DNA from: JAZLIT01 sp045617525
Lineage (GTDB): Bacteria; Bacillota; Bacilli; Bacillales_A; Planococcaceae
Length of the DNA stretch: 64,000 nucleotides
Assembly (NCBI GenBank): GCA_045617525.1
Contig: JAZLIT010000070.1
Location: 1 to 64,000, forward strand
Reading direction: 5' to 3'
The position numbers and the translations under genes were made by a program. Below are positions 35,801 to 41,811 of this stretch, piece after piece. The notes under the pieces are model-generated. The model was not told where the DNA came from and did not search any database. It was given only the letters and a program-made list of their open reading frames with translations. Positions within the stretch are counted from its first letter, which is position 1, and each line of letters begins with the position of its first letter.

Positions 35801-38701
35801 GTTGTTTAGTTTGTATACGACAACTTTTGGTGTATCTGCAAATGGAATTAAAGATGTACCAGCTGTATATTCAATAGCATTTGAAGGTACTGCAGTCGTA
35901 TTGATTACGGCATCTTCTGGTAATAGCACATATTTTAACGACTCTCCAGTGCCTAAGCTAGTTTCAATTTTGTAGTGACCAAATTTTTCGCGAACTAAAG
36001 TAGATGTGAACATCTTCGTATCTGTATGTTTTTTGAAGATGGCATGTGTTCTGTCTAAAAGTTCTAATCCGTTTAAAGTAATTTTAGATACAGTTACATT
36101 GATTAAATCTAACCATCCATTTGTGCCTGTTGCAGGTCCAGTAATTGTTAAATTTCCAATTATTTTTCCACTACCCGAAATGGCGATTGCTTGCTGTAAG
36201 TCGATTGTTAAATCATTTATAGGTGCATTTAGAGAAAGGTTTGTTACCCCGTTTGCTACTGCAACGTTTATAGCTGATACACCTGAAGAGGATAGCTCAG
36301 TTCCGTTGTTATTTATGGTTACTTTCGAAAATGGCTTGCCTTGTAAATCAATTTTTGTGTCTTTTCGTTGGACAGTTAAAGTTTGCCCTGAATAATCCCC
36401 ATCTGTAAATGTTACCGTCATTGTTGTCGTGCTTAGTAAATTAGTAACTGCTGCAAAGGGGTTTAATGATGCAACGAGGGTTCTCATCGCTATCGGTCTA
36501 ATTGGTGCATCAGCAATAATAATGTCAGCACTTTGTACATTATTAACTAGTACATTAGGTCGAGTAGATTTGATTGTTAAAGTCTGGCCAGCTGCACCAG
36601 AAATTTCAGAGAAGCTTCCCATAGCTGTAATATCAGCTTGTACGTTTTCAAATGAAAGTTGATCGGCTGTTGATGTTATTGATACTTTTTTGGTCCCTAA
36701 ATTTTGTACTCTAGCTACATCCCCAATGAGTGTTACTTCTATAACATCTTGAAGACCGGCGCCATCGAAAGTTTCATTCGCCTGTAATGATAATGATTCG
36801 ATAATTGGATTATTATTTTCATCCGTAGACATTGTAATTGAAGTAATATCTTCAAGGTAAGATGAAACGACAGCAGTTTGGTTTTCTGACATTGTATAAG
36901 TTTGACCAGCTATTGTTATTTTGTTTTCTTCTAAATTAACGGCTGTTTCGCCATTGATGTCTATAAATTCATCACCAGTAGAAGGTAATTCAGCGTCCGA
37001 TTCACCACCAGTAGAAGGTAATTCAGAGTCCGGTTCATTACCAGTAGAAGGTAATTCAGAGTCCGGTTCATTACCAGTAGAAGGTAAGTCAGCGTCCGAT
37101 TCATCACCAGTAGAAGGTAATTCAGCGTCCGATTCACCACCAGTAGAAGGTAATTCAGCGTCTGATTCACCATCAGTAGAAGGTAATTCAGAGACGGATT
37201 CACCACCAGTAGAAGGTAATTCAGCGTCTGATTCATCACCAGTAGAAGGTAAGTCAGCGTCTGATTCACCATCAGTAGAAGGTAAGTCAGCGCCTAATTC
37301 ATCACCACTAGAAAGTAAGTCAGAGTCCGATTCATCACCAGTAGAAGGTAAGTTACCGACCGAATCACCACTTGGAGGAGTATTGTTGCTTCCATCATTG
37401 GCCTGAGTCTGATTATATCCATACAATTTTAATGCTTGTTCTAAGGTAAATACTTCATTTAATCGTTGAATCGCTTTAACTACAAGATTTTCATCAAATG
37501 TAATATTAGCGTTTGAACTATCTGGACCATCTATTAGGTCAATTGTAGCTGAACCAGAAATGGTTGTATTTGCGGCAATCAAAATGCTGCTAAATAGTCC
37601 TTTTAATAAAAGAGTCCTAGTTGCTAATGCATTTAAGTATGTAATAACCGAATTATTATTTGTTAAATTTAAAGTGTTAGTTAAACTAATTAACTCTGAA
37701 ATTTGTGAATTTGTAATAATAAGCTCGGATTTTTGAACAGCATGGGTATTTGTCAGGGCTGCTGTTTTTTGATTTTCTTGAACGATTAGTTGATTTGATT
37801 TAACTCCGCTAAGATTTTTGAACGTTGAAGGAATACTTAACTCATCAATCATTAGATTTTTGCCATCTAATTCTTTTGCGGTATGGGTTAAATGCAATTT
37901 TTCGATATGAGTAATCGTATTTTCAGTTGTCTTGAATACAATCTCGGCATTTAATAAAGAAGCTCGATTAGCTGTGTTTTCTAAAAAACTAGATGTTTCA
38001 AATTCATAATTTACACCATTAACAGTAATTACATTAGTTGATACAGCTGTAATAATTCCTGAAATTGTTGTAGTTGATTTAACGTTTTTTTCAGCGCGCA
38101 TGACAAAAGATGCTACCTCGCCACGTGTCACATGATTTGATGGGGAGAAGGTAGTTTTTGATGTACCCAATGTAACACCCTGGTTGAATAGTGCAGAAAT
38201 GTAGTCATAAAAGTCAGAATTTTCTTTAACATCTGTAAATGGATGACCTACGTCGGAAGTCAAATTAAATCCGATGGCAATCATTTTAGAGATTTCACCA
38301 CGTGTAATGGTTTGTTCTGGTTTAAATGTTTGATCACCATAACCTGAAATGATTTGTTGATCTGCTAATGCCGCAATAAACGGGAAGTAGAGACTATCTG
38401 TACTTACATCAGTGAAATTAGGATTTTTAACATTTCTCAATTCAAGATTTAAAGTAGAAGCAATTATTTTGGCAGCTTGTTCACGTGTTATTGGCATTTC
38501 TGGTTTGAATGTCCCATCGCCAAATCCATTTAAAATACCGCGCTCAAATAACTCAAGTATTGCATTTTTATGTACATTATTTTCGATATCTAAAAAGTTT
38601 GCAGCGGAGATGGGAGCCACTAGTGTGCTAAAACTACTAGCAATTAATACTCCGGAAGTTGCAGTTTTCAAAATACGTTTTTTTGATGTTGGTTTGCTCA
38701 T
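26882..38701 (-). CDS. giant SLH-domain surface protein (3939 residues)
   Basis: Signal peptide 1-34 (KKRILKTATSGVLIASSFS, cleavage near AISAA/N). Three SLH domains at about 35-85, 95-145 and 155-205 (ITREQAAKII, ITRGEISKMI, VTRGEVASFV), which bind pyruvylated secondary cell-wall polymer. Residues 450-578 are a tandem 11-residue linker with LPSTG motifs. The region beyond (about 600-1000) looks like stacked beta strands, and from about 1200 to the end there are many roughly 90-residue beta repeats with a core of the type IYAxGxGxxxxxV and DENGxY. No C-terminal sorting signal or membrane helix. I noticed no cysteine. RBS AGGAGG; sigma-D-type promoter upstream. Probable adhesin or S-layer-associated fibre; ligand unknown. 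It is by far the largest gene here. Confidence 0.9.
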   Translation of the reverse strand: MSKPTSKKRILKTATSGVLIASSFSTLVAPISAANFLDIENNVHKNAILELFERGILNGFGDGTFKPEMPITREQAAKIIASTLNLELRNVKNPNFTDVSTDSLYFPFIAALADQQIISGYGDQTFKPEQTITRGEISKMIAIGFNLTSDVGHPFTDVKENSDFYDYISALFNQGVTLGTSKTTFSPSNHVTRGEVASFVMRAEKNVKSTTTISGIITAVSTNVITVNGVNYEFETSSFLENTANRASLLNAEIVFKTTENTITHIEKLHLTHTAKELDGKNLMIDELSIPSTFKNLSGVKSNQLIVQENQKTAALTNTHAVQKSELIITNSQISELISLTNTLNLTNNNSVITYLNALATRTLLLKGLFSSILIAANTTISGSATIDLIDGPDSSNANITFDENLVVKAIQRLNEVFTLEQALKLYGYNQTQANDGSNNTPPSGDSVGNLPSTGDESDSDLLSSGDELGADLPSTDGESDADLPSTGDESDAELPSTGGESVSELPSTDGESDAELPSTGGESDAELPSTGDESDADLPSTGNEPDSELPSTGNEPDSELPSTGGESDAELPSTGDEFIDINGETAVNLEENKITIAGQTYTMSENQTAVVSSYLEDITSITMSTDENNNPIIESLSLQANETFDGAGLQDVIEVTLIGDVARVQNLGTKKVSITSTADQLSFENVQADITAMGSFSEISGAAGQTLTIKSTRPNVLVNNVQSADIIIADAPIRPIAMRTLVASLNPFAAVTNLLSTTTMTVTFTDGDYSGQTLTVQRKDTKIDLQGKPFSKVTINNNGTELSSSGVSAINVAVANGVTNLSLNAPINDLTIDLQQAIAISGSGKIIGNLTITGPATGTNGWLDLINVTVSKITLNGLELLDRTHAIFKKHTDTKMFTSTLVREKFGHYKIETSLGTGESLKYVLLPEDAVINTTAVPSNAIEYTAGTSLIPFADTPKVVVYKLNNGNFTGYSIANVPDHAPVTLMDGSTINSFKIKTRFSDNVTPAAALQYILIFSNGELVYSNNTVPGNWEKEDGLNTYAFSAPDLKLDGKRQIYVAKNLVYGVDITVSSHPEEYIKILKTIANYSMSDGRKNPEMIYDMLKRIATTSSVPFDSSFLSKYVAQLNANPNNFNNLTQIEGLITKIQTENAYVPEQVKSAEDLYLTGTISNDFYYSQEGIITNTVNDLGKLVFTPVSAGETTLKVTDSDGNSTLVNVIVDANKIITEQKILLAEVDEVTFLQGESDFRIYKKGTQNYLLPTNLKETFSITSAANLNRYTVKLEGTKYKLTTELLTALELPITAFGFDGDDVALTATLVGKWKANNGKIYLYPIQNGSETIFIGNNDIKTAVSVTTSSNITYNIAKSAKQLSIADDLHLQSADLVTLSPTNALIHLYNDGSTVQAFAENAAAASFVITDADTTTKSIVNVTSSKTDDIVTVDSFEVVKEALTAETGVTVKNISKPIVRAVGLDLYAVGTGSTVVTLSNGKQYNVTVNMANNQYDIEAIEVTNLILNASDLHMTNFSAPPVDAALTSYLIDNNGKLVVTMNMDTTATLTLTSTNNEKTIVHVTRLTDTSTDPETISYTHTVDRVAIVAENLGLGTLTSVVGSAIDILPARAKVNTTDNSIYVYNHEVGNRTFRVTDGTKSTAINVIVSANGTGYTSTPTAVTHTIPNNVTLAADASITSEAAHLKDGVLYATGLGLVNNEATISVPLANSANYVIKLKLNPDTGLYSFDATASVTFNKTINKDALGMDTLKSATSPANSNTSAEIVGNDLSVDITKDTETRIEVTGGIDGTDTTITSYIYLKRDDAGNVLETEVEGQQNALNLANYGYNTTQPAQWSRTGVARAYILSDLNVDFYALGVGTAAYELGTGNNRLFVNVTVSGTGTAKRTVSSNVVENNLGQAATIISGDAVRLSADKKTVYAVKSDTTAILRLADNSIVEYSVTTNEFGHYELKDKVLPGTTFTATSLGLSGTITATGLNTAYATKTEHQDTITLTAVSTGTTALVITDSTGKKAIVNVTVDASNVITVHPVLVKETTVSPTLIHTEDANIIQIVGSKIYAIGQGTAELLVGNSIQQVAIEIDENGHYIISDPKEISTVNYSAADLGFTSTSAMTIEAGYDSDKFYVGLLGDNVIAYSKLTGTATAATEFVVKATDTGLRTLIRLKDLGAALLEHEVAVEDKIITGTVAVKDETIARFKDNKIYAFKTGHTYLTVDNRIQAIDVTRKESDGYLTADVRPLVKAGNAFTAITGTNTDIIEISGDGKTIYAKAIGETTVNDDGTIYKVNVSKDENGKITMNNVAISSQFVEVADAGLSKFTDAQVLYGTPSAISLSLDENTGLTIYSNGATTTQTVAVKVTDGTHHAIINITVNGTGAITKAEVDKKELSDLAFTANETVQTSKARGVWANNKLTIYALDQGNTALKFANGLVNVQTVKSGNLLTAEAQLLQHTFGDTVNTVTNGSLLKTTYTNEAFYATAEGTAIVYAGDKLHSVTISKPENAEQYTFTVSAGVPFTTLDLTVAGGTYAVDNSILKGVKAIIDEDAAENKLVIYKDGIDGVSDIVITTADGQVIYHTTANSTVSPPVLAKGTLTGEMTGVTLLEGTSARIKANDLYYQATGTTTAITTDGRLISIDVSRDTSSNHFTSTPTFVSAQLTEAPVSLANFKIDSVSKLAYALNGSATETFLTANYRTTLTTSKVGSKFEITADERKAVQFDFATYGLTSSIETITNTVPNVASAEVRDGKLVVYAGTGVNTTLLTVKDSAEKTLTFSVTRGEDGSFSVTPQAAFESIKFSDMDLEVTTEVVEGETVTRSILASDFDAEVIGVTETSTGLNITALKTGTTSITLQQSNGIVGLVNVKVETVNGLLKVTSTPVKLDTTGTLLHSTMTVAPRTAAKGTFITSTGSMLFKTGDESASLVRVTKNTATGQYHTETTEHTLRTLTATDLDLTTIKSVAATGTSVGTFIKTDGSELYIYGTNTGVTDLVVSDNLTTGPNNGPNHVLIVANNNTALTATVAQQALAAEDQLSTTWTTSLVEIRDHVIYATQSGKAVATATLDTNVNALMNIVVTRNANQTFAISHNVVAEKLASTVTILDGTSVKAIGDRIFAQKAGLSTIQVGADIFTVTVTKTAEGLFEMEVSDAVVQHTLTAAELGLTSLSTYTINALTGAGVITAQILNDNSLIIYAKNAGQAEITVNGTEGKTIIHTLITDTSTGLQFATPSIAKEDLANASTIIDATNTFRGFGDELFALKPGHIVTAVNDELHNLKATSVNNVLEVTAKRIEKDMGEAPTIAAGDTIIKAIGNTIVAIGIGSTMITVGSDSYHITVNSDGTMQTELLVTEPIDVSAALNSISGDISSTYTTASYTGTEITFTPTAVETGTEIVTVTDGTNSIQIEVTVTESNNTFTVTAKLVSNSYDAGLIGFFPTAINHADGAAAYNTKQGVLKIGSDGIITLYPGEKGTAHIIIKGNNKQALYALVVNEDLTYSFKPLTITIPYSDFAAYPTVADKSGNATAKQGNGGLEVTFVDTDETVFVVHGETGYKTVLVQVAENNGIFEELKSEVSTPIRATGEVTNVVGNLRTYYDGTNTVVYADKNTASTASYTADGQLYKVAVGTDYAVTQTAINLTETNYSTITHLNGDDIVSLKSDMWNAIVEGTGIYRTDNGDYIEVTVDLTAATPILVTPLDKFDLSTKDSSITTVSLMTNTANLYVDGKVIYGSPASSFTVSAISPSGNSLYTGTLAGMTIVSKDILTSLEWTGYASNTLDSANIVRIDAVTKQLIATGKGTQNITFTSENGLTRKLIVTVNDDFELEIDNTTLNVITYTLNTGYHDEIDLTFSLNLDANLDLTTVTGNDTSTSVSVNTKPLISIIKGFGSAHSSSFTMKLPELGETSKTQAFTISILNDVDITITPTSAGTTLQFDRIVD
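36968..37354 (-). repeat. 33-nt tandem repeat encoding 11-residue LPSTG units
   Basis: About 11.7 head-to-tail units of 33 nt. The protein unit is (E/D)LPSTG(D/G/N)ESDA; nine units keep LPSTG exactly and three vary (LPSTD twice, LLSSG once). Acidic, Pro/Ser/Thr-rich and low-complexity, between the SLH anchor and the beta domains. No spacers, so not a CRISPR. Confidence 0.95.
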
Positions 38702-38742
38702 TTTATGCCTCCTAATAGTAATTAAATAGTTATACAGAGTCT

Positions 38743-38769
38743 ATATCGGCTATTAGTAGTAGATTATTA
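38743..38769 (-). promoter_or_regulatory. sigma-D promoter of the giant SLH gene
   Basis: On the minus strand TAAT (38769-38766), 15 nt, then GCCGATAT (38750-38743), an exact sigma-D -10 with the hag-type spacing. The expected start is about 35 nt before the gene's ATG. The best sigma-D -10 in the window. Confidence 0.75.
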
Positions 38770-38808
38770 CTTTTATGGGATATTGAATGATTAGGGTTGT
38801 AGCACAAA

Positions 38809-38835
38809 ATTTTATTTTCATATGGAAAATAAAAT
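38809..38835. promoter_or_regulatory. 11-bp inverted repeat between divergent genes
   Basis: ATTTTATTTTC (38809-38819), ATATG, GAAAATAAAAT (38825-38835): perfect symmetry in the spacer between the giant gene and flaG. A possible operator; AT-only content means chance symmetry is possible. A sigma-D-like -10 for flaG (GACGATAA, 38842-38849) follows it without a clear -35. Confidence 0.4.
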
Positions 38836-38892
38836 ATATTAGACGATAAAAATTATAGTTAATACGGAATGGATAACAAGGAGGCTGAGAAT

Positions 38893-39294
38893 ATGCGTAT
38901 TGAATCACAAAGCATGGAGTTAGTAAGTAAATCAAATTTAAATTCTACTCCAGCTAAATCGGTTACATCTACCGAGAGGATTGATCAATCTATAGTAGAT
39001 TCGCAGAAACAAAAAGTTCAAGTTTCAACTCAAAAGTCAACTGTTCGTGAAGAAGGCAAGGACGCCAATTTAAAAAAACAACTAGAAGAAGCGGTATCAA
39101 CAATGAATGAATTATTGGACCCACAGCATAAATCGGCTAAATTCGTTTTTCATGAGGGTTTAGATCAATATTATGTGCGCTTAATTGATGCAGAGACTGA
39201 GGAAGTAATTAAGGAAATACCACCGGAGCGCTTATTAGATGCATTTTACGAAATGCAAAAGCTCGCAGGAATGATTGTAGACGAGAAGGTTTAA
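38893..39294 (+). CDS. flaG: FlaG flagellar protein
   Basis: 133 residues. The C-terminal half KFVFHEGLDQYYVRLIDAET and EVIKEIPPERLLDAFYEMQ is the FlaG domain; the N-terminal half is low-complexity. Start set at 38893, 8 nt after AAGGAGG (38878-38884); the in-frame ATG at 38869 lies before that RBS. FlaG influences filament length in other bacteria. fliD follows after 19 nt. Confidence 0.88.
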   Translation: MRIESQSMELVSKSNLNSTPAKSVTSTERIDQSIVDSQKQKVQVSTQKSTVREEGKDANLKKQLEEAVSTMNELLDPQHKSAKFVFHEGLDQYYVRLIDAETEEVIKEIPPERLLDAFYEMQKLAGMIVDEKV

Positions 39295-39313
39295 TCTTAG
39301 GAGGTAATAGATT

Positions 39314-40909
39314 ATGGTAACACGTGTTGGTGGATTAGCATCAGGAATGGACATCGATGGTTTAGTAGAAAAATTAATGAGTGCAGAACGTACCCCTTAT
39401 AATAAATTAACGCAAACAAAGCAAAAATATGAGTGGCAACGTGATGCATATCGAGATGTAAACACAAAGGTAAAGGCATTTGATGATTTTCTATTCAATG
39501 ACATGACGCTTCAAAAGGATTTTTATAAGAAAACCGTAGTAAGTACAAATTCAGCTGTAAGTGCAGTAGCAACAACCGCTGATAATGGACAATCTTTAAC
39601 AATTGGCTCTGTGACTCAGCTTGCGAGATCAGGTAATGCAAAAACGGGTGGCGTTATTGCTAAAGGAACTGAGGGAACAAAAACATTAGCAGAACTAAAT
39701 GTTTTATCTTCGGGTTCAACTCAAGAAGTTTCTATGAAAGTATTACAAAAAGACGGCACGATGAAAGATGTTAAAGTAGAATTTTTAAGTGATGATACAC
39801 TTGATTCGGTTATTTCGAAATTGAAAAAAGATACGGGCTTAAATGCTTTTTATGATAAACAATCGGGTCAAATCTCAATTTCAACACAGGCAACAGGTGT
39901 TGCGGATTCTTATCCAATAACGCTAAATGGTGAAGATGAAAATCATAATCCAATTGAAGTTATTAGACAGACTACTGCTAGTGTATATGTTGAGTCGGGC
40001 TCAAACTTCTTTACAAGCCTTGGATTTGAGAATGGGAAATCTTTAATTACTAACGGTCAAAATGCAAAAGTGACAATTAATGGTGCAGAAATTGAACGTA
40101 AATCAAATACGTTTAATATCGATGGTTTCGATATTACATTAAATAACACATACAATGGTGATGTGGGTCAACCTATCGACCTTACTACTAAAGTTGATAC
40201 GGATAATATGGTCGATAAAATCAAGAAATTTGTTGAAACGTATAATGGATTAATTGAGTCGTTAAATGGACTTACTAAAGAAGCTCGCTTTCGCGATTAT
40301 GCACCTTTAACCGAAGAGCAAAAGAAGGATATGGATGAAAAGGAAATTGAATCATGGGAGAAACAGTCAAAATCAGGGATTCTTCGTGGGGATTCGATTT
40401 TAAATTCAGTCTTAAACAACATGCGTACAACAATGTACTCTTCTGGTGGGGGAAAACAAGATATTCGAGCAACTGCTACGGATCCTAGTCAAAATTTTAT
40501 TAATTCCTTATATGAAATGGGTATTACTACTTCAAGTAAAACTTCAGATCGTGGTAAATTAGAAATTAATGAAACAAAATTACGAGAAGCGATAGAAAAA
40601 GACCCAGAACAAGTTTTTAAAACGTTTACTGATAATACAAAGGGTAACGAAGGAATTGTTCAAAAGCTGCGTAGTAATTTACAAGCAACTACGATAGATA
40701 TTGAAAAAAAAGCAGGTAAGTTAGATTCTGTCAACGCTACTTTTACATTAGGACGCTATTTAAATGATACAGAAGACCGTATCGATAACTGGAAATCAAA
40801 ATTAGCGAATATCGAAGCACGCTATTGGAAGCAATTTGGCGCAATGGAATCAGCTATTAATAAAGCAAATCAGCAGTCTTCTTCATTATTTGCAGGTCAA
40901 ACACAATAA
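39314..40909 (+). CDS. fliD: FliD, filament cap protein (HAP2)
   Basis: 531 residues. N-terminal GGLASGMDIDGLVEKLMSAER is the FliD_N signature; the C-terminal coiled coil (RYLNDTEDRIDNWKSKLANIEARYWKQF, in parts) closes the cap complex. RBS AGGAGG. Located immediately downstream of flaG and upstream of the FliT-like gene and fliS, the usual filament chaperone group. Confidence 0.95.
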   Translation: MVTRVGGLASGMDIDGLVEKLMSAERTPYNKLTQTKQKYEWQRDAYRDVNTKVKAFDDFLFNDMTLQKDFYKKTVVSTNSAVSAVATTADNGQSLTIGSVTQLARSGNAKTGGVIAKGTEGTKTLAELNVLSSGSTQEVSMKVLQKDGTMKDVKVEFLSDDTLDSVISKLKKDTGLNAFYDKQSGQISISTQATGVADSYPITLNGEDENHNPIEVIRQTTASVYVESGSNFFTSLGFENGKSLITNGQNAKVTINGAEIERKSNTFNIDGFDITLNNTYNGDVGQPIDLTTKVDTDNMVDKIKKFVETYNGLIESLNGLTKEARFRDYAPLTEEQKKDMDEKEIESWEKQSKSGILRGDSILNSVLNNMRTTMYSSGGGKQDIRATATDPSQNFINSLYEMGITTSSKTSDRGKLEINETKLREAIEKDPEQVFKTFTDNTKGNEGIVQKLRSNLQATTIDIEKKAGKLDSVNATFTLGRYLNDTEDRIDNWKSKLANIEARYWKQFGAMESAINKANQQSSSLFAGQTQ

Positions 40910-40932
40910 TTTGAAATTGGAGCTAACTTAAA

Positions 40933-41292
40933 ATGGAATACATGAAAGATTTACTCCAAGTATCAGCAAAGCTTTATAAGCACTTAGCGAATGTTCCTAA
41001 ATCAGAAGATCGTTATGAGTATATTGCTCAAATAGATCTTCTGCTTGAAGAGCGAGGTACACTTATTGATCAACTAATTAATTCTAATTTTGTCTTTAAT
41101 GTACAAGATGAATCCCATAAAATGCTTTATGAATTAGATAGAGGAATTCGTGAACGTTTGGCAAAAGTAATGGATATCGTTAAGTTAGATATGAAAGATT
41201 TACAAAATGCTAAAAAGAACGAAAAACAATATTTTAATCCATATAGTGATCTTCAAACAATGGACGGCATGTATTATGATAAGAAGAAATAA
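40933..41292 (+). CDS. FliT-like flagellar chaperone
   Basis: 119 residues, all-helical. Charged heptads around ERLAKVMDIVKLDMKDLQNAKK and a C-terminal tail with aromatic residues (YFNPY, MYYDKKK). Size and position beside fliD and fliS fit a FliT chaperone, which in B. subtilis follows fliS. Sequence signal alone is weak. RBS GGAGC at 40919. Confidence 0.65.
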   Translation: MEYMKDLLQVSAKLYKHLANVPKSEDRYEYIAQIDLLLEERGTLIDQLINSNFVFNVQDESHKMLYELDRGIRERLAKVMDIVKLDMKDLQNAKKNEKQYFNPYSDLQTMDGMYYDKKK

Positions 41293-41318
41293 ATTCAAGC
41301 TATAAAGGAGTGTCTCTA

Positions 41319-41726
41319 TTGGCAACACAAACAAATGCATATAATGCATATAAACAAAACAGTGTAACAACAGCTTCGCCAGGTGAGCTAACGTTAATGT
41401 TATACAATGGTTGCATTAAGTTCATCGGTCATGCGAAAAAGGCGATCGCTGAAAAAAATATTGAGCAACGTAATTATAATGTTCAAAGAGCACAAGCTAT
41501 TATTTATGAACTAATGTCTACATTGAAAATGGATATTGAAATTTCGAAACAGATGTTACCGCTTTATGAATATATGAATAGTCGTTTAACGGATGCTAAT
41601 ATCAAAAATGATAGTGCAATCTTAGACGAAGTAGAAGGCCTAGTAACAGAATTCCGTGATACATGGAAGGAAGTTATCAAAAAAACACGTCTAGAGCAGT
41701 ATTCTACGGGTACTGAAAAAATTTAA
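41319..41726 (+). CDS. fliS: FliS, flagellin chaperone
   Basis: 135 residues. NAYNAYKQNSV..TASPGELTLMLYNGCIKFI is the FliS signature (given here in parts); it caps the C-terminal D0 helix of flagellin before export. Start set at TTG 41319 because AAAGGAG (41304-41310) is 8 nt upstream; the in-frame GTG at 41310 overlaps that RBS. A terminator follows. Confidence 0.93.
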   Translation: MATQTNAYNAYKQNSVTTASPGELTLMLYNGCIKFIGHAKKAIAEKNIEQRNYNVQRAQAIIYELMSTLKMDIEISKQMLPLYEYMNSRLTDANIKNDSAILDEVEGLVTEFRDTWKEVIKKTRLEQYSTGTEKI

Positions 41727-41736
41727 TGTTTATATT

Positions 41737-41765
41737 AAAAGCTCACCTATACAGGTGGGCTTTTT
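41737..41765 (+). terminator. terminator after fliS
   Basis: AAAAGCTCACCT pairs with AGGTGGGCTTTT (one T-G pair), followed by T5. Marks the end of the flagellar cluster. Confidence 0.85.
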
Positions 41766-41811
41766 GACCTTTATACTAGATGTAAATATATTTCCAAAAG
41801 GAGATCAAAAA

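Noticed and set aside
36968..37354. CRISPR-like array
   Set aside because: Repeat units are adjacent with no spacers, in frame with the coding sequence.
36968..37354. LPSTG as a genuine sortase anchoring signal
   Set aside because: It is internal, repeated, and not followed by a hydrophobic stretch and basic tail at the C terminus.
36921..37406. Open frame of 161 codons on the plus strand opposite the LPSTG repeat
   Set aside because: The 33-nt repeat has no stop codons in several frames because its unit length is a multiple of three. No RBS or domain; it is a shadow of the giant gene.
41755..41811. Longer N terminus for the phosphoglucomutase
   Set aside because: The GTG at 41755 lies inside the fliS terminator; AAAGGAG supports 41812.
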